The notes beneath the pieces were generated by a model. The model had not been told where the DNA came from, ran no database searches, and was given only the letters and a program-made list of their open reading frames with translations. Positions 55,523 through 64,000 of a DNA stretch of 64,000 nucleotides are shown piece by piece. A program made the translations under genes and the position numbers. The stretch covers positions 1 to 64,000 of the forward strand of contig RXJX01000030.1 of NCBI GenBank assembly GCA_003963245.1, written 5' to 3'. The DNA is from Neisseriaceae bacterium (GTDB taxonomy: Bacteria; Pseudomonadota; Gammaproteobacteria; Burkholderiales; UBA11063). The number at the start of each line of letters is the position of its first letter. Positions within the stretch are counted from its first letter, which is position 1.

Positions 55523-56707
55523 ATGACAAAAGTAGTTGTAGTAGCTGCGAAAAGAACTGCAGTAGGTAATTTTAACGGTACTTTGGCTAAAGTTCCTGCA
55601 GCCGAATTAGGTGCAACCGTAATTAAAGCTTTATTAGAAGAAACTGGGGTTAAACCAGAGCAAATTTCTGAAGTTATTCTTGGACAAGTTTTACAGGCTG
55701 GCGCTGGTCAAAATCCAGCTCGTCAGGCAGTAATTAAAAGTGGCTTGCCTAAAGAAGTCCCTGCTATGACAATTAATCAAGTATGTGGTTCAGGTCTGAA
55801 AGCCGTACACTTAGGTGCTCAGGCAATTATTTCTGGTGATGCTGAAATTGTAATTGCTGGTGGACAAGAAAATATGTCTCTAGCGCCACATTTTGTAGCT
55901 GGAATGCGTGATGGGTTTAAAATGGGTAATGCTGCTTTAGTTGACTCAATGGTTGCTGATGCTTTGACTGATGTGTACAACAAAATTCACATGGGTGTTA
56001 CGGCGGAAAATATTGCTGCAAAACTAGGTATTACTAAAGCAGAACAAGACGAATTTGCTACAGCTTCACAGAATAAAGCTGAAGCAGCTCAAAAAGCTGG
56101 TAAATTTGATGCGCAAATTGTACCAGTGACAATTCCGCAACGTAAGGGCGATCCAGTGGTATTTGCTAAAGATGAATTCATCAAGCATGGTGTGACAGTG
56201 GAGTCATTAGCGAAATTAAAACCAGCATTCATCAAAGAAAATGGTACAGTGACTGCAGGTAATGCATCAGGTCTTAACGATGGTGCAGCTGCGGTTTTGT
56301 TGATGAGTGAAGCTAAAGCTAAAGAACTTGGTTTAACTCCACTTGCGTATATTGTAGCTGGTTCTTCTGCTGGTTTGGCTCCGGAAGTTATGGGTTTAGG
56401 TCCGGTATATGCAACCAAACAAGTTTTAGCTAAGGCTGGTTGGACACATCAAGATTTAGATTTAGTTGAGGCTAACGAAGCATTTGCTGCACAAGCTTTA
56501 GGTGTAAACAAAGAGTTAGGTTGGGATACTAGCAAGGTAAACGTTAATGGTGGTGCAATTGCTATTGGGCATCCTCTAGGTGCTTCTGGCTGCCGTATTT
56601 TTGTTGATTTATTGCACGAAATGAAACGTCGTGATGCTAAAAAAGGTTTAGCGACGCTGTGTATCGGTGGTGGAATGGGCGTTGCCGTTGCCGTAGAAAG
56701 AAAATAA
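55523..56707 (+). CDS. phaA: Acetyl-CoA acetyltransferase (PhaA-type thiolase)
   Basis: A 394-residue biosynthetic thiolase. Catalytic Cys in [18 protein letters not shown] (~89), and the C-terminal HPLGASG His and [14 protein letters not shown]ys are all present; NEAFAAQAL is intact. It condenses two acetyl-CoA to acetoacetyl-CoA for PHA, with phaC upstream. ATG 55523 is used because [15 protein letters not shown] is the normal thiolase start; the frame extends 14 codons further. Stop is 13 bases before fdxA. Confidence 0.95.
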   Translation: MTKVVVVAAKRTAVGNFNGTLAKVPAAELGATVIKALLEETGVKPEQISEVILGQVLQAGAGQNPARQAVIKSGLPKEVPAMTINQVCGSGLKAVHLGAQAIISGDAEIVIAGGQENMSLAPHFVAGMRDGFKMGNAALVDSMVADALTDVYNKIHMGVTAENIAAKLGITKAEQDEFATASQNKAEAAQKAGKFDAQIVPVTIPQRKGDPVVFAKDEFIKHGVTVESLAKLKPAFIKENGTVTAGNASGLNDGAAAVLLMSEAKAKELGLTPLAYIVAGSSAGLAPEVMGLGPVYATKQVLAKAGWTHQDLDLVEANEAFAAQALGVNKELGWDTSKVNVNGGAIAIGHPLGASGCRIFVDLLHEMKRRDAKKGLATLCIGGGMGVAVAVERK

Positions 56708-56720
56708 GGAGCTCTAATCA

Positions 56721-57059
56721 ATGGCTTATGTAATTACTGAATCATGTATTAATTGTAAGCATTCGGATTGTGTTGATGTTTGTCCGGTGGACTGTTTCCG
56801 CGAAGGACCTAATTTCTTGGTGATTGATCCTGAAGAGTGTATCGACTGCACATTGTGTGTAGCTGAGTGCCCTGTGGATGCAATTTTTCCAGAAGATGAG
56901 GTTCCTGCGGATCAAGAGCACTTTGTTGCGCTTAATGCAGAATTATCCAAACATCCAAACTGGAAGCCTATAACAGCTAAAAAGCCTGCTCCGGCTGATG
57001 CTGATGAATGGGCTAAAGTTAAAGAGAAGCTACATCTTCTCGACCGAAATGGTGCTTAA
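56721..57059 (+). CDS. fdxA: 7Fe/8Fe ferredoxin FdxA
   Basis: A 112-residue ferredoxin with cluster motifs CINCKHSDCVDVCPVDC and CIDCTLCVAECP, followed by the ~50-residue C-terminal extension typical of the FdxA (Azotobacter ferredoxin I) family. It is an electron carrier; partners are not apparent nearby. It lies 13 bases after phaA and ends in a strong terminator, so it is probably co-transcribed with pha genes. Confidence 0.95.
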   Translation: MAYVITESCINCKHSDCVDVCPVDCFREGPNFLVIDPEECIDCTLCVAECPVDAIFPEDEVPADQEHFVALNAELSKHPNWKPITAKKPAPADADEWAKVKEKLHLLDRNGA

Positions 57060-57073
57060 TTTATTTCTTATGA

Positions 57074-57103
57074 AAGCCTCTGTTTTTTAGCAGAGGCTTT
57101 TTT
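57074..57103 (+). terminator. Rho-independent terminator
   Basis: AAGCCTCTG (57074-57082) and CAGAGGCTT (57091-57099) with a T6 tract. Confidence 0.95.
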
Positions 57104-57136
57104 CTAGATTATTATTTAAGATTTTGCTAATATAGC

Positions 57137-57165
57137 TTGACTAAATTAATGTGGTTTGTTATAAT
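57137..57165 (+). promoter_or_regulatory. Promoter of rpoH
   Basis: TTGACT (57137-57142), 17-base spacer, TATAAT (57160-57165) with TGT upstream. It excludes the longer GTG start at 57151. Confidence 0.82.
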
Positions 57166-57198
57166 CGCAAGCTGAATTATAGACAAGGAGGCATATGT

Positions 57199-58056
57199 AT
57201 GACAAGTTTAGCTTTTGCCAATTTACCAGCAGTCTCTAATGGTAGTACGGATGCTTATATAAACTATGTAAATAGCTTGCCATTATTGACGGAACAAGAA
57301 GAATACGAATACGCAAAACAATGGCGCGAAGATGAGAATGTTGACGCGGCACGGAGTTTAGTCTTATCTCATTTACGCTTAGTGGTATCAATATCACGTA
57401 ATTATTTAGGTTATGGCTTACCTTTAGCAGACATTATTCAAGAGGGAACTATTGGTTTAATGAAAGCGGTAAAACGCTTTGATGAACGCCGTAAAGTGCG
57501 CTTGGTTACATTTGCAATGCACTGGATTAAAGCAGAAATAAATGAATTTGTAATCAAAAATTGGCGGATTGTTAGGACAGTTACGACTAAAGCGCAGAGA
57601 AAGTTATTTTTTAATTTACGTTCGCAACGTGAAGATACTGGAAGCCTTTCTGATCGAGAAGCCTCACAAATTGCAGATACACTAGATGTTTCTAAAAAAG
57701 ATGTAATTGATATGAATATGCGCCTTACTGGTGCAGATGTTTCTCTAATCAATGACAACAGTGATGAATCAGCACCGATTGATTGGTTAGCTGATTATGA
57801 GCACACGCCTGAATTAATGATTGAGCGGAAGAAACAAGACCATATTCATACGGTTGGATTGGAGTATGCATTAGAGCAATTGGATGAGCGTTCGCAACGC
57901 ATCGTTCGTACTAGATGGCTGGCAGATAGCGAAAATCAACTAACATTACATGACTTAGCGGATGAGTTTGGAGTTTCTGCAGAGCGTATTCGTCAGATTG
58001 AGGTTAAAGCATTACAAAAAATGCGTGAGTATCTCAGCGAAGAGTATAATGCCTAA
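57199..58056 (+). CDS. rpoH: RNA polymerase sigma-32 (heat-shock sigma factor)
   Basis: A 285-residue group 3 sigma factor. Region 2 has DIIQEGTIGLMKAVKRFDER and TFAMHWIKAEINEFV; the diagnostic RpoH box QRKLFFNLR is intact (~residue 132); region 4 has LHDLADEFGVSAERIRQIE. It directs transcription of chaperone and protease genes. SD AAGGAGG lies 7 bases before ATG 57199. Single gene between two terminators. Confidence 0.96.
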   Translation: MTSLAFANLPAVSNGSTDAYINYVNSLPLLTEQEEYEYAKQWREDENVDAARSLVLSHLRLVVSISRNYLGYGLPLADIIQEGTIGLMKAVKRFDERRKVRLVTFAMHWIKAEINEFVIKNWRIVRTVTTKAQRKLFFNLRSQREDTGSLSDREASQIADTLDVSKKDVIDMNMRLTGADVSLINDNSDESAPIDWLADYEHTPELMIERKKQDHIHTVGLEYALEQLDERSQRIVRTRWLADSENQLTLHDLADEFGVSAERIRQIEVKALQKMREYLSEEYNA

Positions 58057-58081
58057 TTTCATCAGGCTATATTTTTAGACT

Positions 58082-58117
58082 AAAACACCGAATTAACTCA
58101 GTTACATTCGGTGTTTT
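58082..58117. terminator. Bidirectional terminator
   Basis: AAAACACCGAAT (58082-58093) pairs with ATTCGGTGTTTT (58106-58117), with T-rich flanks on both strands, between convergent rpoH and marC-like gene. Confidence 0.92.
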
Positions 58118-58145
58118 TACTACATTTAACTATTAAAATCGGCTA

Positions 58146-58781
58146 CTATTTAGCCATTAAAATAGGAACTACTGTTTGCATTCCCGCGATAATCATTTCA
58201 AATGCAATTGCTGTTACGACTAGACCCATGATTTTAGTAATAATTACTACACCGACATCGCCAATTGCACGCGCAATGTAGCTAGATAGAATAAATGTAA
58301 TAGTGATAATCGTAGCAATTACTGCTAGAATCACTAAAATTGGTAATTTGCCGACGATTCCGGGAGCATCTTCTCCGTAAACGATTACCAAGACCATGCT
58401 TGCTGGACCAACCACCATTGGTAAACCCAATGGGCTGACACCGAGAGATTTTATCCGATTTTGATCGTAATTTTGACTAACATTACCACCTTTATCACCT
58501 TCAGACTTAGAACTAAGTGTTAAATTAATTCCAAGTAGTAACAGAATAACTCCTCCGCCCAAGCGTAATGAATAAGCATGAATTGATAGTGCAGTTAAAA
58601 TATATTGCCCTAGGAAGAGAAATGATCCGAGCAAAGCAAATACGGTTAATCCACACATGATCGAGATATTTTGCTTATCTTCTTGAGTCATATGCTTAGT
58701 CATGTCTAAGTATTGCCCAAGAGCAAACATCGGATTAAGTAAACTGAGTAAAGTAATAAAAATTTGCAGATAGTTGGACAT
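58146..58781 (-). CDS. MarC-family integral membrane protein
   Basis: A 211-residue protein with six membrane helices. FITLLSLLNPMFALGQYLDM at the start and LGVSPLGLPMVVGPASMVLV (the second half-repeat) are MarC/UPF0056 signatures. These proteins were once linked to multiple antibiotic resistance, but their function is unknown. ATG 58781 fits the family start; ATG 58793 is in frame upstream. Confidence 0.9.
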   Translation of the reverse strand: MSNYLQIFITLLSLLNPMFALGQYLDMTKHMTQEDKQNISIMCGLTVFALLGSFLFLGQYILTALSIHAYSLRLGGGVILLLLGINLTLSSKSEGDKGGNVSQNYDQNRIKSLGVSPLGLPMVVGPASMVLVIVYGEDAPGIVGKLPILVILAVIATIITITFILSSYIARAIGDVGVVIITKIMGLVVTAIAFEMIIAGMQTVVPILMAK

Positions 58782-59067
58782 AGTCGTCACCATTAATGAT
58801 TTATCTGATGATTATAGCAAATATTTGTAGCCTACTGAGTAACTTTCAAATAGCATTAACAGATATTGTAGATTGAATATAAAAATAGGGTGTTTCTTTA
58901 ATAAATTTTAGCTTCTATCAATGTGCTGATCTGTTTTTTATCAGGACCTGTATTCTGAGTATCTGCAAACTCAAGCTCTTCCTTCAAAAACATTTAGGAA
59001 AGTTATGAGTTCCTGATAAAATCTCGGAATGAATAATTAATATAATTGAGAAAACTGAGGGTGCTAA

Positions 59068-60732
59068 ATGGAATATCTAACCAAATTTGACAGACTACTT
59101 AAAAATCTGATTGTTTTAGCGATTATTGCTACGGCGGTTGGATTATTTTTTCCAATGACTAGCACGTCATTCGGCCCATACTATGGCAGTATTGCTAAAC
59201 ATATTGCCCAAACAAATGATTGGACAGATTTGGTATTAAGCAATCAGGATTGGTTAGATAAACCTCACTTTCCTTTTTGGATCAGTGCATTATCTTTTAA
59301 GATTTTTGGTATAAATTCATTTGCTTATATACTTCCAGGATTCTTATTTCATCTCCTTGGTGCAATTTATACTTATCGCTTAAGTAATTTGCTATATAAA
59401 AATAATACGGTATCTTTATTGGCAACACTGATTTATCTGAGCATTTTTCACCTGATGTTTTCTGCAAATGATATTCGCGCAGAAGCTTATTTGCTTGGAC
59501 AAATCATGCCAGCAGTGTATTATTGGCTATGTTATGACCGTAAATTTAGCTGGAGTAACTTAATTCTTGGCTCGTTCTTTACCGCTTTAGCATTGATGAC
59601 CAAAGGTGTTTTCGTTGTTATCACGATTGTCAGTGGTTTGTTTTGCGTTTGGGTTTATACTAAACGGCTTATCAACGTAGTTCACCCGAAGTGGATTGGT
59701 GCATTAGTGCTTTCATTTATTCTGGCTTTACCAGAAGTCGTTGCATTATATATTCAATTTGACCTGCACCCTGAAAAAATAATTTTTGGACATAATCATG
59801 TCTCAGGAATTCGTTGGTTTTTCGTCGATAGCCAATTTGGACGCTTTTTTAATACTGGTTATATTTATAGTACCAATCCTCCGGCATTTCATCAGGTTTT
59901 CTTTGTTCATACCTTTTTATGGGCATTTTTGCCGTGGTCCTTAGTTTATCCAACAGCAATATATGCGTTTATCCGTAAATTTAAAACCTTAACCAGTAGC
60001 GATAAACAGGCTTTAATTTTTCTTTTAGGCTATTTCTGGGTTAGTTTTGTGATGTTTAGTGTAACTTCATTTCAAGTTGATCACTATACCAATATCATTT
60101 TCCCATTTGCAGCAATTTTATCAGCTAAATTTCTTTATGATTTAAGCGCAACTAACCATAAAATCTTTGCAGTACAAAGCTATTTGGGTATTATCATGTT
60201 GGTACTGCTAGCTGTAGTAATTGGTGCAGTATTTAAAGGTTGGATGCTTGGCTTATTTGTGACTCTTGAAATATTACTAATAATTTATGTAATAAAGAAT
60301 TTTGGACAAATTCCTTTTGTAAAAGCGATTTTAATTCCGAGCTTAGCGATTTGTTTGACTATGGTTATTTATGCCACCTTGATTGGTAATATTTATGCCA
60401 AATATGATAGTGGTATTCTTGCTGCCCAAATTACTAGTAAGCACCCTGAAATTGCGGTAGTTGACTATAGATTTGATTCACGGACATTGGAGTTTTACGC
60501 ACATAATCAATATTTCAAATCCGATAGCCCAGATCAAAATCCAGCCCTTAAAAGCTATTATTTAGTAACTAGTGATAAGATTTGGCAAGAACAAAAGGCG
60601 CAATTTGCTAATGCACAAATAGTGGCAGAAGTGCAGGGGAATACCTCAGATAAGATTTTGCCTAATTTGTGGAGTAATGCCAAACTGCAAGAAAATCTGG
60701 AGCGCTATGATATTATTTTAGTAAAAAATTAA
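59068..60732 (+). CDS. ArnT/PMT-type membrane glycosyltransferase
   Basis: A 554-residue polytopic GT-C protein. The first loop has GPYYGSIAKHIAQTNDWTDL and WLDKPHFPFWISAL, the family's conserved acidic and DKPPL-like region, followed by about a dozen helices and a periplasmic C-terminal domain. ArnT-like enzymes transfer sugars from polyprenyl phosphate to lipid A or proteins; the substrate is not determined. It lies 4 bases upstream of dusA, same direction. Confidence 0.88.
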   Translation: MEYLTKFDRLLKNLIVLAIIATAVGLFFPMTSTSFGPYYGSIAKHIAQTNDWTDLVLSNQDWLDKPHFPFWISALSFKIFGINSFAYILPGFLFHLLGAIYTYRLSNLLYKNNTVSLLATLIYLSIFHLMFSANDIRAEAYLLGQIMPAVYYWLCYDRKFSWSNLILGSFFTALALMTKGVFVVITIVSGLFCVWVYTKRLINVVHPKWIGALVLSFILALPEVVALYIQFDLHPEKIIFGHNHVSGIRWFFVDSQFGRFFNTGYIYSTNPPAFHQVFFVHTFLWAFLPWSLVYPTAIYAFIRKFKTLTSSDKQALIFLLGYFWVSFVMFSVTSFQVDHYTNIIFPFAAILSAKFLYDLSATNHKIFAVQSYLGIIMLVLLAVVIGAVFKGWMLGLFVTLEILLIIYVIKNFGQIPFVKAILIPSLAICLTMVIYATLIGNIYAKYDSGILAAQITSKHPEIAVVDYRFDSRTLEFYAHNQYFKSDSPDQNPALKSYYLVTSDKIWQEQKAQFANAQIVAEVQGNTSDKILPNLWSNAKLQENLERYDIILVKN

Positions 60733-60736
60733 ACCT

Positions 60737-61705
60737 ATGACTACGCAGACTCCAAAAATTGCGATTGCTCCGATGCTAGATTGGAGTGATCGACACTACC
60801 GCTTTTTTATGCGGCAGATAACTAAGCATACCACGCTTTACACTGAGATGGTGGTTGCTGATGCCGCGATTCACGGTGAACGTGATAAATTGCTTGGTTT
60901 TAGCGATTGTGAACAGCCCTTAGTTTTGCAACTAGGTGGCTCAGATCCGAGCAAACTGGTGAATGCTGCTAAAATTAGTTATGATTATGGTTATCGTGAG
61001 ATAAATCTTAACTGTGGTTGTCCCTCCGATAAAGTGCAATCGGGGAGCTTTGGGGCGTGCTTGATGCGAGAACCACAACTGGTTGCCGATTGCGTTAAAG
61101 CTTTGCAAGATGCATTAGCAATCCCGATTACGGTTAAGCATCGAATTGGTCTGGATTACGATTATAACTATGATTATTTAGTCGATTTTGTTGGGAAGAT
61201 TGCTGCTGTGGGCTGTACTCATTTCGTGGTTCATGCGCGTAATGCAATTTTAAAAGGCCTGACACCTAAAGCCAATCGTGATATTCCTCCGCTTCGCTAT
61301 GATTTTGTTTATCGCCTCAAGCAAGATTTCCCTGAATTAGAAATCATGATTAACGGTGGAATTAAAACTAAAGCAGAAATAGACGAGCATTTGACACAAG
61401 TTGATGGGGTGATGCTTGGACGTGAGGCTTATTACAATCCCTACTTGTTTGCCGATTTTGATCGGCTTTATTATGGCGCAAATTCAGAGCAGGTTACTCG
61501 TAAGCAAGTTGCTGTAGCAATGATTCCCTATTTGGAACAAATCGCTGCACGGGGCGGACGGTTACATCATGCTACTCGTCACATGATCGGACTTTATCAT
61601 GGGCAGCCGCGTGCAAAATTCTGGCGCCAACGACTCACTACTCATATTACTCAAACTAACTCATTGCAGGATTATATTGATTTAGTTGAGCAAATGGATG
61701 ATTAA
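60737..61705 (+). CDS. dusA: tRNA-dihydrouridine(20/20a) synthase DusA
   Basis: A 322-residue FMN enzyme reducing U20/U20a in tRNA D-loops. APMLDWSDRHYRFFMRQI at the start, the catalytic Cys in SGSFGACLMREP, and the DusA signature HARNAILKGLTPKANRDIPP are present. It sits in a cluster with the glycosyltransferase and an overlapping FAD dehydrogenase (8-base overlap). Confidence 0.96.
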   Translation: MTTQTPKIAIAPMLDWSDRHYRFFMRQITKHTTLYTEMVVADAAIHGERDKLLGFSDCEQPLVLQLGGSDPSKLVNAAKISYDYGYREINLNCGCPSDKVQSGSFGACLMREPQLVADCVKALQDALAIPITVKHRIGLDYDYNYDYLVDFVGKIAAVGCTHFVVHARNAILKGLTPKANRDIPPLRYDFVYRLKQDFPELEIMINGGIKTKAEIDEHLTQVDGVMLGREAYYNPYLFADFDRLYYGANSEQVTRKQVAVAMIPYLEQIAARGGRLHHATRHMIGLYHGQPRAKFWRQRLTTHITQTNSLQDYIDLVEQMDD

Positions 61706-63107
61706 TCCTATTTTGAATCAACTCTACCAAATTTGTGGTCAAGACAATGTTATTGATAATCCGCAATTAACTAATCCTTATACTCATGACTGGCGTAAAC
61801 GTTACCATGGTTCTGCTATTGCCGTAGTATTTCCGGAGAATGAACAGCAAGTTCAAGAGTTAGTCCATTTTTGCCTGAGTTCACAAATTGCAATAATTCC
61901 CCAAGGGGGCAATACCTCAACCTGTGGTGCAGCAACTCCATTGAGTGACTATAACAAACCGCAACTAATTATAAATTTGCAGCGCATGAATAAAATTATA
62001 AGCTTGGATTGCGATAATTATTCTTTAACAGTCGAAGCTGGTTGTACTTTGCAGCAAGTTCAAGATTATGCTAATGCACACGAGTTATATTTTCCACTAA
62101 GTTTAGCTAGTCAGGGAAGTTGTCAGATTGGCGGTAATCTGGCGACTAATGCTGGTGGTGTGCAGGTACTTAAATACGGCATGATTCGTGATCTGACGCT
62201 AGGTTTGCGCGCAGTATTGGCAAATGGAGAAACTTTAGATGGGCTTACCGCACTGCGTAAAGATAATACCTATCTCGATCTCAAGCAATTATTGATTGGC
62301 AGTGAGGGTACTTTAGGTATTATTACTCATGCCTCCCTTAAACTCTTTCCTATTCCTCCTGCGTGCTGTACTTTAATGTTTCCAGTAACTAGTATTGCCC
62401 AAGCACTACAACTATTGCACCAACTTAAGGCTTACTATACCAATAATGTTAGTGCTTTTGAAATTATCAAGCGTGATAGTTGGCAGATTTACCAGAATTA
62501 CTTTGAGTTTAGGCATGAATTATGCGAAGCTCCGTGGAGCGTTTTGTGTGAAATTGAAGTAAATAATGATTTTGTTCTTGAAAACTTATTAACCTTATTA
62601 GAACAGTCTGAAATTGATTTAAACCAGAGCATTATTGCTAGCTCAGAGAACGAACGTCAATCTTTATGGCAGCTACGTGAACAAATTCCTTTAGCGGAGA
62701 AGCAATATGGTTATGCGGCTAAGCATGATATCTCATTGCCCCTGAGCCAGATTGAAGATTTTGTAATAAGCAACAGTGCTAAATTAAAAGAACTAGAACC
62801 ACGTGGCTATTTTAGTATTTTTGGGCATTTGGGTGATGGTAATCTGCATTATAATTTTGGTATTGCTGGCGTGGATAGTCAGCAAATTAACGCATTAGAG
62901 AAATCGGTAAATCCGATAGTTTATCAGGATGTTATTGTGCGCGGTGGTAGTATATCAGCGGAGCATGGTATTGGGCAGAGTAAAAAGCACTGGTTTGAGA
63001 AATTCTGTGATCCGGTTAGTTATCAACTGATGCAGCAGATTAAACAACAGCTTGATCCAAAAAGTCTTTTTAATCCAGAGAAAATTTTTAATTTTCCCTG
63101 TCTTTGA
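61698..63107 (+). CDS. FAD-linked 2-hydroxyacid dehydrogenase (GlcD/D2HGDH-like)
   Basis: A 469-residue FAD_binding_4/FAD-oxidase_C protein. The PCMH FAD domain shows FPENEQQVQELVHFCLSSQI and IPQGGNTSTCGAATP; the C-terminal domain has FGHLGDGNLHYNF and AEHGIGQSKKHWFEKF, which bind the substrate carboxylate and metal. Candidates are D-2-hydroxyglutarate, D-lactate or glycolate. ATG 61698 lies inside the dusA end; upstream TTG 61686 is less likely. Confidence 0.9.
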   Translation: MINPILNQLYQICGQDNVIDNPQLTNPYTHDWRKRYHGSAIAVVFPENEQQVQELVHFCLSSQIAIIPQGGNTSTCGAATPLSDYNKPQLIINLQRMNKIISLDCDNYSLTVEAGCTLQQVQDYANAHELYFPLSLASQGSCQIGGNLATNAGGVQVLKYGMIRDLTLGLRAVLANGETLDGLTALRKDNTYLDLKQLLIGSEGTLGIITHASLKLFPIPPACCTLMFPVTSIAQALQLLHQLKAYYTNNVSAFEIIKRDSWQIYQNYFEFRHELCEAPWSVLCEIEVNNDFVLENLLTLLEQSEIDLNQSIIASSENERQSLWQLREQIPLAEKQYGYAAKHDISLPLSQIEDFVISNSAKLKELEPRGYFSIFGHLGDGNLHYNFGIAGVDSQQINALEKSVNPIVYQDVIVRGGSISAEHGIGQSKKHWFEKFCDPVSYQLMQQIKQQLDPKSLFNPEKIFNFPCL

Positions 63108-63140
63108 TAGTTATAAATTTTACCTATTGCACGCGCTCGC

Positions 63141-64000
63141 CTATGGGCTAGTATGTGCAAGACGAAAACCAACATTGAGGCTAATACTTGTCGGTACGGT
63201 AATGAGTCGGTATGAAGATTGCAGGTATGGAGGCGTAGATGTCCACGCTGCACCCTTTAAACCACGTGATTTTGAAGGTCTTCCATCGAGATCATTCCAT
63301 TCCCACGCGCTGCCAGTTTGATCAAATGTTCCATAGTGGCTTGGGCTATTAGCAAATAGCCCAACATCTGTTAAATAGGTCTGAGTTGTGCTTAGCGCAG
63401 GAGATTGAGAAACGCAATAACCATTGCTTGCATCATCCAGATAATTAGCTTGGTTGGATGCTGCACTATTAAATTTGTTACTTGGCAGTGTATTGCTTTG
63501 TGTTGCATAAGTATAGTATGATCCAGCGCCATTATAGTAAGCTGCTTTATACCATTCATTTTCTAAAGGTATATAAAAGGTTGGTACTGCGCCAGTATTT
63601 GGATTGAGTGTATTTTTAGCAACTGCGCCACCACTAATCATGCCATTAAGATTATAGGCTCCATTTTCAGTAGTAGTACTATCCTCAACGCCAACAGGTT
63701 GACCATTTGCCATCCAATTAGCAAAGCGTGCTGCGTTGTACCATGAAACTCCTGTAATAGGCATGTTTTGACTGCTTACTCCCGTCGTACTGGTTTGCAT
63801 TACCGTGTATGAGTAGTTACCTGCTGATCCGCTACGGCTAATTCCTTGAGTATTTGGACTCATCATTGACTTACTCCATAACATGTATGGATCAGATTCT
63901 TTGGCAACTGCATTTAAAAATGCAGTGTATTGTCCGATTGTCACCTCATACTTACCAATTTGGTAAATATGGTCAACCGCGCCAAAACCTGTTTTATCAT
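63141..64000 (-). CDS. SUMF1/formylglycine-generating-enzyme-like protein, C-terminal part
   Basis: The frame is open to the window edge, so the N-terminus is missing; about 285 residues are visible. They start DKTGFGAVDHIYQIGKYEVT. The segments YEVTIGQYTAFLNAVAK, RFANWMANGQPVG, NEWYKAAYYNGAGSYY, GTFDQTGSAWEWND and SRGLKGAAW are those of the FGE-sulfatase (SUMF1) fold, in the variant often found as extracytoplasmic proteins. The copper-binding cysteines of true FGE are not visible here, so it is more likely a structural or binding relative. Confidence 0.88.
   Translation of the reverse strand, partial: DKTGFGAVDHIYQIGKYEVTIGQYTAFLNAVAKESDPYMLWSKSMMSPNTQGISRSGSAGNYSYTVMQTSTTGVSSQNMPITGVSWYNAARFANWMANGQPVGVEDSTTTENGAYNLNGMISGGAVAKNTLNPNTGAVPTFYIPLENEWYKAAYYNGAGSYYTYATQSNTLPSNKFNSAASNQANYLDDASNGYCVSQSPALSTTQTYLTDVGLFANSPSHYGTFDQTGSAWEWNDLDGRPSKSRGLKGAAWTSTPPYLQSSYRLITVPTSISLNVGFRLAHTSP

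Noticed and set aside
57151..58056. Longer rpoH starting at GTG 57151
   Set aside because: That start would overlap the -10 box of its own promoter; ATG 57199 has a strong SD.
1..64000. tRNA, rRNA or CRISPR loci
   Set aside because: I scanned for T-loop GGTTCGAATCC-like motifs, rRNA-like conserved blocks and regularly spaced repeats by eye and found none.

Overview
The window is an AT-rich stretch of a Gram-negative chromosome, most likely from a low-GC betaproteobacterium. Supporting genes are lpxH (lipid A), a class I PHA synthase with a thiolase, a sigma-32 with an intact RpoH box, a 7Fe ferredoxin, dusA, and dapF overlapping a gene of the betaproteobacterial 'phosphoglycerate-mutase-like' family. 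A Neisseriales-type organism is my guess, not a demonstrated fact. Many genes have clear Shine-Dalgarno (SD) sites, and several promoters are close to sigma-70 consensus with 17-18 bp spacers.

Layout. 1-5.3 kb: the 5' part of a porin-like gene, an SDR reductase, an NTF2-like secreted protein, lipA, a small secreted protein and a Tat-exported PuuB-like oxidase. 5.3-9.4 kb: an intergenic repeat, a 42-codon small ORF with its own promoter, a GNAT, an OsmC protein and a PuuP-like permease, then a DUF2975/HTH pair. 9.4-11.3 kb: a LysR gene split by an IS630-type element at a TA target. 11.5-14 kb: a large lipoprotein. 14.2-17.3 kb: a sulfur amino-acid operon (SET protein, cystathionine lyase/synthase, CBS/cysteine-synthase-like enzyme) preceded by a leader peptide ending in four Cys codons. 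17.3-21.4 kb: a tripartite efflux operon with a FUSC transporter split in two. 21.7-24.6 kb: alaS with an insertion of about 85 residues. 24.7-27.8 kb: a second large secreted protein and a tandem-GNAT enzyme. 28.1-30.9 kb: kbl-tdh threonine catabolism and an unknown gene.

31-37.8 kb: a PhzF-like protein lacking the usual catalytic Glu, a GNAT, a DUF4239 protein, a strong promoter and structured leader with a small ORF, an MHS transporter, a chitinase-like lipoprotein and lpxH. 38-42.9 kb: a third large lipoprotein, a secreted PTP-like phytase, and a headless secreted-protein gene flanked by duplicated terminator sequences. 43-50.3 kb: tandem LysR genes, a TetR/isochorismatase operon with an operator inside its promoter, an ABC-F protein, rluB, an aldo/keto reductase, and a structured leader RNA upstream of a 59-residue membrane protein. 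50.4-53.5 kb: antiporter-dapF-mutase-like operon. 53.7-58.8 kb: phaC, phaA, fdxA, rpoH, marC. 59-64 kb: a PMT-type glycosyltransferase, dusA, a FAD dehydrogenase and a partial SUMF1 protein.

Themes. The extracellular inventory is large: three paralogous big surface proteins, a GH18 chitinase and a phytase, which suggests a lifestyle of scavenging polymers and phosphate. Nitrogen and carbon catabolism (a possible polyamine uptake/oxidation pair, threonine to glycine) and carbon storage (PHA) are present. Short palindromic intergenic repeats, an IS and gene remnants show that accessory regions are being remodelled. The most interesting items are the Cys-run leader, the family of large secreted proteins, the structured leader RNA at 49.9-50.1 kb and the two small ORFs with strong expression signals.
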